A stretch of DNA of 64,000 bases from Streptomyces ficellus. GTDB lineage: Bacteria; Actinomycetota; Actinomycetes; Streptomycetales; Streptomycetaceae. A model generated the notes under the pieces. The model was not told the DNA's origin and searched no databases. It saw only the letters and a list, made by a program, of their open reading frames with translations. The DNA is taken from assembly GCF_030406405.1 (NCBI RefSeq), contig NZ_JAUEPL010000034.1:1-64000 (forward strand), given 5' to 3'. This document shows positions 8,185-19,649 of this stretch, piece after piece. Position 1 is the stretch's first letter. Each line of letters begins with the position of its first letter. Position numbers and translations under genes: made by a program.

Positions 8185-8817
8185 ATGAGCAGCGGCGACG
8201 GTGCGACTGGGGGTCTCCCCGGACGAAGTCTGGGAGAGAGCGGGCCGTATCCGCTTCACGGAAGTGTGCCCGACCCCTCGCACGGGAGTGCGGTTCCTGT
8301 GGGTACGGCGGACGCGGCCACCGACACCATTGGCTACCGGGGGCCCACCGCCTGCGCGGCGGCCGGGATCACCTACCGGCAGCTGGACTACTGGGCGCGT
8401 ACGGGGCTGGTCGAGCCGAGCGTACGGCCCGCGTACGGGTCGGGAACCCAGCGCCTCTACAGCTTCCGGGACGTCGTCGTCCTGAAGATCGTGAAGCGGT
8501 TCCTGGACACGGGTGTCGCCCTGCAGAACATCCGCACCGCCGTCCAGCACCTGCGCGCCCGGGGCTTTCGCGACCTGGAGCGGATGACGCTGATGAGCGA
8601 CGGGGCGACGGTGTACGAGTGCTCGTCGCCGGACGAGGTCGTGGACCTGTTGCAGGGCGGGCAGGGGATCTTCGGGATCGCCGTGGGCGTGGTGTGGCGG
8701 GATGTCGAAGCGGCGCTGTCCCAGCTGCACGGGGAGCGTATCGACACCGGAGAGACGCTGATCGGGCACAACCCCTCGGACGAACTCGCGCGGCGGAGGC
8801 GTGACAGGGCCGTCTGA
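8185..8817 (+). CDS. MerR-family transcriptional regulator
   Basis: This protein of about 210 aa has a disordered N-terminal segment of about 50 aa. A MerR-type helix-turn-helix follows (GITYRQLDYWARTGLVEPSV and YSFRDVVVLKIVKRFLDTG), then a C-terminal region with HNPSDELARRR. No metal-binding cysteines of the classical MerR sensors are visible. GGAGGG lies 8 bases before ATG 8185; GTG 8182 is an alternative. It belongs to the conserved FHA-MerR-BFN-MerR block. The effector is unknown. Confidence 0.87.
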   Translation: MSSGDGATGGLPGRSLGESGPYPLHGSVPDPSHGSAVPVGTADAATDTIGYRGPTACAAAGITYRQLDYWARTGLVEPSVRPAYGSGTQRLYSFRDVVVLKIVKRFLDTGVALQNIRTAVQHLRARGFRDLERMTLMSDGATVYECSSPDEVVDLLQGGQGIFGIAVGVVWRDVEAALSQLHGERIDTGETLIGHNPSDELARRRRDRAV

Positions 8818-8875
8818 CCGGCTCTCCGTACGTGTGTACGGGCGATTGTCAGTGGTGTGGGGCAGCATCGGTGGT

Positions 8876-10486
8876 GTGAGACCCGCGCCGACGATTCTGC
8901 ATCTGGACATGGATGCCTTCTATGCCGCCGCCGAGCAGGCGGCGAAGCCCAGTCTGCGCGGAAAGCCGGTCGTGGTGGGCGGGCTCGGGCCCCGGGGCGT
9001 CGTGGCCACCGCGTCGTACGAGGCGCGACGGTTCGGGGTGCACTCGGCGATGCCCATGGCGCAGGCGCGGCGGCTGGCGCCCAACGCCGCGTACCTGGTG
9101 CCGCGGTTCTCGCTCTACCGGACGGTCAGCGAGCAGGTCATGGAGCTGCTGCGGGAGCTGTCGCCGCTCGTGGAGCCGCTGAGCCTGGACGAGGCCTTCG
9201 TGGATCTGGAGGCGGGGGGCTCGGCCCATGACGCGGTGACGGCGCGCCGGGCGGGTGAGCGGCTGCGCAGGGACATTCACGCGGTCACGGGCCTGACCGG
9301 GTCCGTGGGGCTGGCCGGCTCCAAGATGATCGCGAAGATCGCGTCGGAGGAGGCCAAGCCGGACGGGCTGGTGCTGATCGTGCCGGGCACCGAGCGGGAG
9401 CTGCTCGCGCCGAAGTCGGTGCGCATCCTGCCGGGCGTGGGGCCGGCGACGGGAGAGCATCTGCGGCGGGCCGGGATGACGACGGTGGCGGACCTGGCGG
9501 AGGCGGGCGAGGACGAGCTCGTGCGGCTGCTGGGCAGGGCGCACGGGACATCGCTGTACCGGATGGCGATGGGGTACGACGACCGGCCGGTCGTGGCGGA
9601 GCGGGACGCCAAGTCGGTGTCGGTGGAGGACACCTTCGACGTGGACCTGCACGACCGGGTGCGGGTACGGACGGAGGTGGAGCGGCTGGCCGAGCGGTGT
9701 GTGCAGCGGCTGCGGGCGGCGGGCCGTTCGGGGCGGACGGTGGTGCTGAAGGTGCGGCGCTATGACTTCTCGACGCTCACCAGGTCCGAGACGCTGCGGG
9801 GGCCGACGGACGACCCGGCGGTGGTGCGCGAGGCGGCGGCGCGGCTGCTGGAGGCGGTGGACACCACGGGCGGTGTGCGCCTGCTGGGCGTGGGCGTCAC
9901 GGGGCTGGCCGACTACACCCAGGAGGACCTGTTCGCGCAGGCCGCGGCGGAGCGCGCGGAGGCGGAGCGGGCGGAGGCGGGGGAGGCGGGGGCCGAGGCG
10001 GTAGGTGCCGAGGGGGCGGGGGGCGGCGAGCCGGGCTTGGTGGCCGAGGCGGATGTGCCGGGCGGGGCGGGGCCGGGCGGGCAGCCGGCTGCGCTCGGCG
10101 CGGGCAGCGCGGCGGGGGGCGGGGCCGGTGGGGTCGGCGGGGAGGAAGGGCCTGCGGAGCGGCGGTGGCTGGCCGGCCAGGACGTACGGCACGGCGAGTA
10201 CGGGGCGGGGTGGGTGCAGGGCAGCGGGCTGGGACGGGTGACCGTGCGGTTCGAGGAGCCCGGGTCACCGCCGGGGCGGGTGCGTACGTTCCGGTCGGAC
10301 GACCCCCTGCTGGAACCGTCCGAGCCGCTGCCGCTCGTCCGGATCAGTCGTCCTGGCCCGCGAGCTTGCCGAAGTCCCGGTCCGGTGGGGGCGGTGCCGG
10401 CAGGGCGATGCCGTAGTGGTGGTAGAGCTGGACTTCCTGCTCGGGTGAGAGGTGACGGCCCACGCCGAAGTCCGGGGCGTCCTTGA
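8876..10486 (+). CDS. dinB: DNA polymerase IV (Y-family) with C-terminal extension
   Basis: This is a Y-family translesion polymerase. The catalytic acidic residues sit in LDMDAFYAAAEQ and SLDEAFVDLE, and the thumb motif is GSKMIAKIASEEAKPDGL; the little finger follows to about residue 350. Then come an Ala/Glu/Gly-rich linker (about 352-430) and a conserved-looking module (GQDVRHGEYGAGWVQ, residue 431 on) like the SH3/Tudor-type tail of PcrA helicases. GTG 8876 gives the expected VRPAPTILHLDMDAF start. No beta-clamp peptide was recognised with certainty. The last 47 codons lie antisense to the next gene, and the frame has no earlier stop. Confidence 0.9.
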   Translation: MRPAPTILHLDMDAFYAAAEQAAKPSLRGKPVVVGGLGPRGVVATASYEARRFGVHSAMPMAQARRLAPNAAYLVPRFSLYRTVSEQVMELLRELSPLVEPLSLDEAFVDLEAGGSAHDAVTARRAGERLRRDIHAVTGLTGSVGLAGSKMIAKIASEEAKPDGLVLIVPGTERELLAPKSVRILPGVGPATGEHLRRAGMTTVADLAEAGEDELVRLLGRAHGTSLYRMAMGYDDRPVVAERDAKSVSVEDTFDVDLHDRVRVRTEVERLAERCVQRLRAAGRSGRTVVLKVRRYDFSTLTRSETLRGPTDDPAVVREAAARLLEAVDTTGGVRLLGVGVTGLADYTQEDLFAQAAAERAEAERAEAGEAGAEAVGAEGAGGGEPGLVAEADVPGGAGPGGQPAALGAGSAAGGGAGGVGGEEGPAERRWLAGQDVRHGEYGAGWVQGSGLGRVTVRFEEPGSPPGRVRTFRSDDPLLEPSEPLPLVRISRPGPRACRSPGPVGAVPAGRCRSGGRAGLPARVRGDGPRRSPGRP

Positions 10487-10709
10487 TGAGCGAGCGGTCG
10501 TAGGGGATGTGCAGCGCGTCGTCCACCAGGTCGCTGGGCCCCAGGGGGACGAAGGCGTCGCGGCTGAACAGGCCCGTGCGGACGGCGGCCCATTCCGGTA
10601 CGCCCGTCGCGTCGTCCAGGTATACCTCGTCAATGGTGCCGATCTTGTGGCCGTTGCGGTCGAAGGCCTTGCGGCCGATCAGGCTGCGCGGATCGATATC
10701 GGTCTGCAC
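10344..10709 (-). CDS. PRC-barrel domain protein
   Basis: This 121-aa protein has an N-terminal PRC barrel (SLIGRKAFDRNGHKIGTIDE, EWAAVRTGLFSRDAFVPL) and a hydrophilic C-terminal tail. PRC barrels occur in the photosynthetic reaction centre H subunit, RimM and many small stress-related actinobacterial proteins; the role here is unknown. GTG 10709 has GGAGGG at the right distance. It converges on dinB, with 143 bases of overlap. Confidence 0.85.
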   Translation of the reverse strand: MQTDIDPRSLIGRKAFDRNGHKIGTIDEVYLDDATGVPEWAAVRTGLFSRDAFVPLGPSDLVDDALHIPYDRSLIKDAPDFGVGRHLSPEQEVQLYHHYGIALPAPPPPDRDFGKLAGQDD

Positions 10710-10827
10710 GGTCCCTCCAACTGGTCGCAACCGCTCTATGGACACTACGAAAGTGCACATCGGTGACGTCGGCCACTCGAGGGATCGGGTGTGGACCTCG
10801 CTGGTAGGCTGGCAGACGGCCGCTGAC

Positions 10828-11050
10828 CCCGTGCGGGAGAGTCCTCCGGAGAAACCTTCCGGAGGCGCCGAAGGAGCAAATCCTCCCCGGAATCTCTCAG
10901 GCACCCGGTACCGCACGGACGAGGTCACTCTGGAAAGCAGGGCGGGCGTCGGACGGCATCCGCTCTCACCGACGGTGAAAACCGGACGGCCCCTGTGGGG
11001 TGTCCGGCGAAGCTCTCAGGTTGAGATGACAGAGGGGGAGGCCGTCCGGG
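10828..11050 (+). ncRNA. Tandem glycine riboswitch
   Basis: Two consecutive glycine aptamers are recognisable. The first has GCGGGAGAGTCC, GCCGAAGGAGCAA and CTCTCAGGCAC. The second has CACCGACGGTGAAAACC, GCGAAGCTCTCAGG and ATGACAGAGGGGGA. It lies directly before the glycine decarboxylase gene. By analogy it switches gcvP expression on when glycine is abundant. A TAGGCT box at 10805-10810 is a likely -10 element. Confidence 0.93.
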
Positions 11051-11102
11051 CACCCGCGCCGTGGTGCCCCTCGCAGGTCGCATCGACCAGGAGGCCTCCG
11101 CA

Positions 11103-13988
<2,886 letters not shown>

Positions 13989-14023
13989 CCCGCGTCGCAG
14001 CATGACGCGGGGGGCATGACGAA

Positions 14024-14059
14024 GGGGCCGGTACGGAAGTGGACTTCCGTACCGGCCCC
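14024..14059. terminator. Hairpin between gcvP and DUF5999 gene
   Basis: A perfect 17-bp inverted repeat (14024-14040 with 14043-14059, 2-base loop) lies between two convergent genes, so it may serve both strands. Confidence 0.85.
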
Positions 14060-14063
14060 GTCT

Positions 14064-14108
14064 CATGCCCTGCATGCCCTGCATGCCCTGCATGCCCTGC
14101 ATGCCGTG
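14064..14108. repeat. 9-nt tandem repeat, five copies
   Basis: CATGCCCTG is repeated four times, with a fifth copy CATGCCGTG. It lies in the spacer after the gcvP terminator and is a simple slippage-type repeat. Confidence 0.9.
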
Positions 14109-14120
14109 CAGTGCCGTGCC

Positions 14121-14327
14121 TCAGGCGGCCGTCATCACCTGCGTCGTGCTCAGCGGCCGGTGCGGAGCGATGATCTGCCCGTCCGGCAGCAGTTCACCGG
14201 TGTCCTCGAAGAGAAGGACGCCGTTGCACAGCAGGCTCCAGCCCTGCTCCGGGTGGTGAGCCACCAGGCGGGCGGCCTCGCGGTCGGCGGAGTCGGCGGT
14301 CGGACAGGCTGGCTGGTGCTGGCACAT
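14121..14327 (-). CDS. DUF5999 family small protein
   Basis: This 68-aa protein starts MCQHQPACPTADSADREAA and is typical of the small DUF5999 proteins I know from Streptomyces genomes. Four residues (C2, H4, C8 and H24) could bind metal. The body (GWSLLCNGVLLFEDTGELLP, IIAPHRP) suggests a small beta fold. No function is known. ATG 14327 is chosen over an upstream in-frame ATG because family members begin MCQHQP. Confidence 0.8.
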   Translation of the reverse strand: MCQHQPACPTADSADREAARLVAHHPEQGWSLLCNGVLLFEDTGELLPDGQIIAPHRPLSTTQVMTAA

Positions 14328-14577
14328 GGGTAGGTTCTTTCGCTGCGATGTGGTGTGTGTCCTGCGGCTCGATGCGGTGTTCATGGCCGCCCCCCGTTAG
14401 TCGGTCTGGTGCGTTCCCAGTGTTGCCCCACGGGCGTCAATCCGCAGGGATTTCGCGACAGCGCTTCCTCCTGCTCAATGACGTGTCACCCGCGCGGATG
14501 GTTCAGCCCAACCGCACTGTCCCTTTGGGTGGTTCGTGATGGCCTCACCGGGCTAGTCCGAACGGAGGGGTGGGTCA

Positions 14578-15171
14578 TCAGGCCGTTGACTCCAGGAGCG
14601 GTGGCGGCACCAGCCGCAGCGTCAGCACGGGCAGCAGGTCGGCTACCCGGTACGGCAGGTGCGGGGCGATCCCGGGGGGCGCGGGGGCCAGCGGGACCAG
14701 CAGATCGGTGGCGGCGGGGGAACCGGCGGCCGGGTCGGCGTCGGTGTCCCCGTGCAGCCACAGGGTCAGCATGTACAGCTCGGGTACGGACAGCAGGCGC
14801 GGCTGGTAACGGGAGGGCATGGCCTCCGCCTGGCGCAGGGCGCGCTCCGTGGAAGCGAGATAGGGGCCCTCGAAGAAATGCGAGAACGCCCACCCGTCGG
14901 GGGTGAGCATGGTGTCCGCGGCCGCGACCGGCCGGTCGCCGCCGCGGATCAGGAACCGCCAGCCGGCCAGTCGGGTGCGCGGTGTGCCGGCGGGCGGCAC
15001 GAGCTGGTCGCGTACGTCAAGCACATGGACGGGAAGCGGGAGTTCGGGGCTCAGCGGTCCCTGGACGGAGCGCAGAGCGGGCGTGTGTGCCTCGCGGACG
15101 GCGGGGGAGCCGAGGGCCGCGAGGACACTGCGGAGGGCAGGCGCGGGGGCGGCGGAGACGTGGAGCGGCAT
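14578..15171 (-). CDS. Conserved hypothetical protein
   Basis: This 197-aa protein has strong codon bias on this strand. Visible stretches are LAGWRFLIRGGDRPVAAADT, GWAFSHFFEGPYLASTERAL and LLSVPELYMLTLWLHGD. It has no signal peptide or membrane segment. I do not recognise a named family; it resembles uncharacterised proteins conserved across Streptomyces. It reads toward the DUF5999 gene with 250 bases between them. Confidence 0.7.
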   Translation of the reverse strand: MPLHVSAAPAPALRSVLAALGSPAVREAHTPALRSVQGPLSPELPLPVHVLDVRDQLVPPAGTPRTRLAGWRFLIRGGDRPVAAADTMLTPDGWAFSHFFEGPYLASTERALRQAEAMPSRYQPRLLSVPELYMLTLWLHGDTDADPAAGSPAATDLLVPLAPAPPGIAPHLPYRVADLLPVLTLRLVPPPLLESTA

Positions 15172-15747
15172 GGTGGGTCGCCTCTCAGTAAAGAGACAGG
15201 GGTGATGCCAGGGAAGGTGCGGACGGCACTGTCAGCTTCGGGGTCAGAGGGGGGCCGGCGGGCGATGGCCGGGCGCGACTCTCTGCCTCGTTCGCGGAGT
15301 TTATACGACGCGTGTTCACGCGTTGTTTCCGCTAGCCGCCGCCGATATTACCGACAAGGCCGTATCCGGTCTTTCTTATGCGAAGTTTCTGGGGATTTCC
15401 CGTGATGCCGGGGTCTCGGCCAGCGGTGTTGCCGCGCAGGCGGTAGGCCGAATGTGGCCGGTGTTCCGTCCTGCCCCGCCGCTCGCCGCCGGGCGGACTT
15501 CCGGCGGACTTCCCGCCGCACGTGCGGCCGGACTTCCGGCGGCCTTCCGGCGGACTTGCGGGCGGTCTTGCGGGTGGTAACTGCCCGCTGCCGCATGCCT
15601 TCGGAATGTGCCGGACGGCTGGCGTATCCAGCCTACCGTCCAGGTGCTGTCCACGGGGGAGTTACAGATCAGTCCGGCTGGGCATTATCGTCCGTGACGT
15701 TGAAGCGGCGCATGCCGCGCGCTGCCCACTCGAGGAAGGACGCTTCG
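15172..15747. other. 576-base gap without a supported gene
   Basis: It holds an inverted repeat ACGCGTG-TT-CACGCGT (15308-15323) and a run of short imperfect repeats of CGGACTTCCGGCGG type (about 15490-15560). It probably also carries the promoter of the downstream ligase-like gene. Open frames here show no family resemblance. Confidence 0.6.
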
Positions 15748-17271
15748 ATGGGTGAGAAGATCGCGGCAGGCGGAATCGACCTGTCCGATCGGCAGAGGTA
15801 CCGCAGGAAGTTGCAGGAGTGCCTGACGGGCCTGGAGCGCCTTCTTGCCGAGAAGAGGTTCGACCGGCCGCGGAATCTCATGGGCCTGGAGATCGAGCTG
15901 AATCTCGCGGGTGCGGACGGCATGCCGCGGATGATGAATGCCGAGGTGCTGGAGCGCATCGCGAGTCACGATTTCCAGACGGAACTGGGAATGTTCAACC
16001 TGGAAGTGAATATCGCGCCGCACCGGCTCGGCGGGCGCGTCTTCGACCAGCTCGCCGAGGAGCTGCGCACGGGGCTGGCATATGCGCACCGCAAGGCGCA
16101 GGAGGTCGATGCCGGCATTGTGATGATCGGAATTCTGCCGACTCTGGGCCCGCAGGATCTGGTCTCCGGAAACCTTTCGGACGTCGACCGCTACATGCTG
16201 CTCAACGACCAGATCGTCGCCGCGCGCGGCGAGAGCTTCACGCTCGACATCGACGGCGTGGAACGGCTGAGCAGCACCGCCGGCTCCATTGCCCCCGAGG
16301 CCGCGTGCACCTCCGTACAGCTGCACCTCCAGGTCACCCCTGAGCGGTTCGCCGACGTGTGGAACGCCGCGCAGGCCATCGCCGCCGTACAGATCGCGGT
16401 CGGCGCCAACTCGCCGTTCCTGTTCGGCCGCGAGCTGTGGCGCGAGTCCCGCCCGCCGCTGTTCACCCAGGCCACCGACACCCGGCCGCCCGAACTCCAG
16501 GCGCAGGGCGTGCGGCCGCGGACCTGGTTCGGCGAGCGGTGGGTCGGTTCGGCTTACGAGCTCTTCGAGGAGAACGTACGGTTCTTCCCCGCCCTGCTGC
16601 CCATCTGCGACGACGAGGAGCCGCTGCGGGTCCTCGACAAGGGCGGCACGCCGTCCCTCCAGGAACTCGTCCTGCACAACGGCACGGTCTACCGCTGGAA
16701 CCGGCCCGTCTACGGGGTCGTGGACGGCGTCCCGCACCTGCGCGTGGAGAACCGGGTGCTGCCCGCCGGGCCGACCGTCGACGACGTGATCGCCAACGCG
16801 GCCTTCTACTACGGTCTGGTCCGCGCGCTCGCCGAGGAGGCCAGGCCCGTCTGGAAGCGGCTGCCGTTCGCCGACGCCGCGCGGAACTTCGACACCGCCG
16901 GCCGGTACGGCATCGACGCCGAACTGCGCTGGCCGCGCCCCGGCCGGAGCGGCGGGGTCACCACGGTGCCGGTCGTGAAGCTGGTACGGGACGAACTGCT
17001 GCCGCTCGCCGCGGTCGGCCTCGACGCCTGGGGCATCGAACCCGCCGACCGCGACCGGTACCTCGGGATCATCGAGGAGCGGTGCAGGCGCGGGGTGAAC
17101 GGCGCGTCCTGGCAGGTCGACACCTTCCACCGGGCGCTGGAAGCGGGGCTGGAGCGCGATGCGGCGCTCGCCGCGACCACCCGGCAGTACAGCCGGCTGA
17201 TGCGTCAGGGCGACCCGGTGCACACCTGGCCGGTGGGATTCCCGGGAGAGCGCGCCGAGCGGTCGCGCTGA
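15748..17271 (+). CDS. Glutamate-cysteine ligase family (GCS2-like) protein
   Basis: This 507-aa protein has an ATP-grasp-like carboxylate-amine ligase fold related to GCS2. Key stretches are the acidic MGLEIELNLAGADGMPRMMN, the TELGMFNLEVNIAPHRLGG core and NSPFLFGRELWRESRPPLF. Family members ligate glutamate to cysteine or related amines. The substrate of this branch is not established, and Streptomyces makes mycothiol rather than glutathione. ATG 15748 follows AGGAAGGA. It stands alone as a transcription unit. Confidence 0.8.
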   Translation: MGEKIAAGGIDLSDRQRYRRKLQECLTGLERLLAEKRFDRPRNLMGLEIELNLAGADGMPRMMNAEVLERIASHDFQTELGMFNLEVNIAPHRLGGRVFDQLAEELRTGLAYAHRKAQEVDAGIVMIGILPTLGPQDLVSGNLSDVDRYMLLNDQIVAARGESFTLDIDGVERLSSTAGSIAPEAACTSVQLHLQVTPERFADVWNAAQAIAAVQIAVGANSPFLFGRELWRESRPPLFTQATDTRPPELQAQGVRPRTWFGERWVGSAYELFEENVRFFPALLPICDDEEPLRVLDKGGTPSLQELVLHNGTVYRWNRPVYGVVDGVPHLRVENRVLPAGPTVDDVIANAAFYYGLVRALAEEARPVWKRLPFADAARNFDTAGRYGIDAELRWPRPGRSGGVTTVPVVKLVRDELLPLAAVGLDAWGIEPADRDRYLGIIEERCRRGVNGASWQVDTFHRALEAGLERDAALAATTRQYSRLMRQGDPVHTWPVGFPGERAERSR

Positions 17272-17336
17272 CCCGGGCGGAGGCGCTGACCCGGGTGGAG
17301 GCGCTGACCCGGGCGGAGGCGCTGACCCGGGTAGAG
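17265..17336. repeat. 18-nt tandem repeat, four copies, across a stop codon
   Basis: The unit GCGCTGACCCGGGCGGAG occurs four times with one- or two-base changes. The first copy contains the last codon and TGA stop of the GCS2-like gene. Confidence 0.9.
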
Positions 17337-17454
17337 GCGCCTGGCCACCGGTGCGGCGCCCCGGTCGCGTACGCCGTGGGATCGTCGGGCAAGCTATGAC
17401 GTCCCATGGCGGTGGCGGCGCGCGGACGCCCGACCGAGGCAGGTGTGCGAGTAG

Positions 17455-18234
17455 GTGGCTGAATCTCTTCCCGCAGAGGGCGTGCCGGTGCGGACCTTGC
17501 GGTCCGAGACCCTGCTCGTCCTGGCCCTCTCGCTGGGCGCGAGTGCCGTCTCCGCGCTGATCAGCTTCATCGGCTCGGTGACGAGACCCGGCGGCCTGAA
17601 GGACCAGGCGGCGACGCTCAACGCCTCGTACGCGCCGGGGCGCCCCTGGCTCGACCTGGCCTGGCAGCTGTTCGGGATCGCGACGGCGCTGGTGCCGGTG
17701 GCGCTGGTCGCGCACCTGCTGCTGAGGGAAGGGGCGGGGCTGCGGGCGATCGGCTTCGACCGCGGCCGCCCGTGGTCGGACCTGGGGCGCGGGACGCTGA
17801 TTGCCGCCGGCATCGGCAGCGCGGGGCTCGCCTTCTACCTGGTGGCACGGGCCGCGGGGGCCAACCTGACCGTGGTGCCCGAGTCGCTGCCGGAGGTGTG
17901 GTGGAAGTTCCCGGTACTGATCCTGTCGGCGGTGCAGAACTCCGTACTGGAGGAGGTCATCGTCGTCGGCTATCTGCTCCGCAGACTGGGGCAGCTGGGG
18001 TGGACGCCGATGGCCGCGCTGGTGGCGAGCTCGGTGCTGCGGGGCTCCTACCACCTGTACCAAGGCATCGGCGGGTTCATCGGGAACATGGTGATGGGCG
18101 TCGTCTTCGTGCTGCTGTACCGGCGGTGGGGGCGGGTGGGGCCGCTGGTGGTGGCCCACGCGCTGCTCGACATCGTGGCGTTCGTCGGATACGCGCTGCT
18201 GGCGGGCCGGGTGGGGTGGCTGCCGACGCCGTGA
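17455..18234 (+). CDS. CPBP family intramembrane protease (CAAX-protease type)
   Basis: This 259-aa protein has about six to eight membrane helices. The Abi/CPBP motifs are present: EEVIVVGYLLRRLG (the glutamate pair), SSVLRGSYHLYQG and HALLDIVAF. Family members are intramembrane metallo- or glutamate-proteases acting on prenylated or membrane peptides, or serve in bacteriocin immunity. The substrate here is unknown. GTG 17455 is the only start that keeps the first helix. Confidence 0.87.
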   Translation: MAESLPAEGVPVRTLRSETLLVLALSLGASAVSALISFIGSVTRPGGLKDQAATLNASYAPGRPWLDLAWQLFGIATALVPVALVAHLLLREGAGLRAIGFDRGRPWSDLGRGTLIAAGIGSAGLAFYLVARAAGANLTVVPESLPEVWWKFPVLILSAVQNSVLEEVIVVGYLLRRLGQLGWTPMAALVASSVLRGSYHLYQGIGGFIGNMVMGVVFVLLYRRWGRVGPLVVAHALLDIVAFVGYALLAGRVGWLPTP

Positions 18235-18244
18235 GGGTCGCCTG

Positions 18245-18273
18245 GGGGGCGTACGGGTGTGGCGTACGCCCCC
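18245..18273. terminator. Hairpin between CPBP and PhzF genes
   Basis: There are 10-bp arms (18245-18254 with 18264-18273, sequence GGGGGCGTAC and its complement) between convergent genes. Confidence 0.7.
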
Positions 18274-18310
18274 TGCTGTGCCTACAGCTGCTGTGCCTAC
18301 GGCCTGGTGG

Positions 18311-19120
18311 TTACGCGAGCAGGTCGCCCTCGATGACCGTCACCGCGGTGCCGGTCATCAGCGTCCGCTCGCCGCGCAGCGCCGTACGGACCAGGCCGGT
18401 CCTGGCGCCGCCCTGGAGGCCGGTCAGCTCGTCGCGGCCGAAACGGGCGGACCAGAAGGGCGCGAGGGCGGTGTGCGCGCTGCCCGTCACCGGGTCCTCG
18501 CCGATGCCGACGGCGGGGAAGAAGCAGCGGGAGACGAAGTCGTAGCCGCGCCCGGGGTCCTCGGCGGCGGCGGTGGCGATGATGCCCCGGTCCGACATGG
18601 TCGCGAGCGCCGTGAGATCCGGCATGAGGGACCGCACCGCGCGCTCGTCCGGCAGCTCGACGAGGAGGTCACCGATGTGGCCCGCGGTGGCGTGAACCCC
18701 GACCACCTCGGCGCCCAGCGCCTTGGCGAGCCCGTCCGGACCCTCGATGGGCGTCAGCGGTGAGGTCGGGAAGTCCAGCGTGATGGAGCCGTCCTCCGCC
18801 GCGGTCGCGGAGAGGATGCCGCACCGGGCGGCGAAGCGCACCGGTCCGCTCGCGCGGCCGGTGGTGTGCAGGACGTGCGCGGTGGCCAGCGTGGCGTGGC
18901 CGCACATGTCGACCTCGGTGACCGGGGTGAACCAGCGCAGCGCCCAGTCGGCCGCTGAGCCGGCGGGCAGCGGGTGGGCGAAAGCCGTCTCGGAGAGGTT
19001 GACCTCCGCGGCGACCTTCTGGAGCCAGTGGTCGTCCGGGAAGGCGTCCAGGAGCAGGACCCCCGCCGGGTTGCCGGAGAAGGGACGGTCGGTGAACGCG
19101 TCGACGATTCGAATCCGCAT
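18311..19120 (-). CDS. PhzF family isomerase/epimerase
   Basis: This 269-aa protein has the PhzF two-lobed fold. NPAGVLLLD near the N-terminus, the catalytic glutamate in VNLSETAFAHPL, DMCGHATLATAHVL and the C-terminal GEDPVTGSAHTALAPFW are all typical. Relatives isomerise dihydro-hydroxyanthranilate in phenazine synthesis or act on other small acids. No phenazine genes are nearby, so a housekeeping isomerase of unknown substrate is more likely. Confidence 0.9.
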   Translation of the reverse strand: MRIRIVDAFTDRPFSGNPAGVLLLDAFPDDHWLQKVAAEVNLSETAFAHPLPAGSAADWALRWFTPVTEVDMCGHATLATAHVLHTTGRASGPVRFAARCGILSATAAEDGSITLDFPTSPLTPIEGPDGLAKALGAEVVGVHATAGHIGDLLVELPDERAVRSLMPDLTALATMSDRGIIATAAAEDPGRGYDFVSRCFFPAVGIGEDPVTGSAHTALAPFWSARFGRDELTGLQGGARTGLVRTALRGERTLMTGTAVTVIEGDLLA

Positions 19121-19314
19121 GGACCTGACCGTAGGGGCGGGGCGAAGCCGCGGGCCAAGGCCAATTCGGCGTTCCTGGCCTCGAAACGATCGCCGGCGGC
19201 TTCCCGCGCCGTCAGGGCACGCCGGCGGAGCCGCGGTCTCATCCGTAAGGCCGCGGTCTTATCCGTAAGGAGGAGGAAGCGGTCGCGTGCGCCCGACTTC
19301 CGTGGGACGCGCCT

Positions 19315-19590
19315 GGTGCAGCGCAGCATCGGATACGGGTTGCGCGGGCAGGGGGCGGTCGAGGACTCCGGGACCGTACCGCTGCTGACGCGGGCGGACA
19401 TGCCCGGGCGGTCCCCCGCCGCCGTCGCCGCGATGGAGGGCGCCCTGGAGCGGGCGGGGAGGCGGGACGATCCGCGCGTGGGCGGGCGTGATCTGCTCGC
19501 CGCGCCGGCCGCCGATCCCGGGTGCCGGGCGGTCGAAATCCTCACCCGCGCGGGGGTCGACACGCCTCGCCGGCGTCCCGGATCGGGTAG
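19315..19590 (+). pseudogene. Relic of a Clp N-terminal domain protein
   Basis: A stretch of about 90 codons reads like one Clp-N repeat. SPAAVAAMEGALERAGRR is followed by VGGRDLLAAPAADPGCRA and VEILTRAGVDTPR, close to the (V)GTEHLLLALL...RAVEVLRRAGVD pattern. No plausible start lies upstream, and homology ends abruptly after RAGVDTPR. I read it as a decayed remnant; a short real gene is less likely. Confidence 0.45.
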
Positions 19591-19649
19591 CCGTCTCAAC
19601 AGGTGTAACGGCCCTTACGCTGCTGACGAGCTGCTGTCATGATGTGCCG

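Noticed and set aside
14064..14108. Possible CRISPR-like array
   Set aside because: The units are 9 nt with no spacers, so this is a simple tandem repeat. The same applies to 17265-17336, 27284-27355 and 42364-42453.
15348..15654. Arg/Pro-rich small frames on the minus strand
   Set aside because: They arise from short GC-rich repeats, with no ribosome binding site or conserved pattern.
18311..19120. Phenazine biosynthesis cluster
   Set aside because: A single PhzF-family gene with no other phz genes nearby is far more often a stand-alone isomerase.
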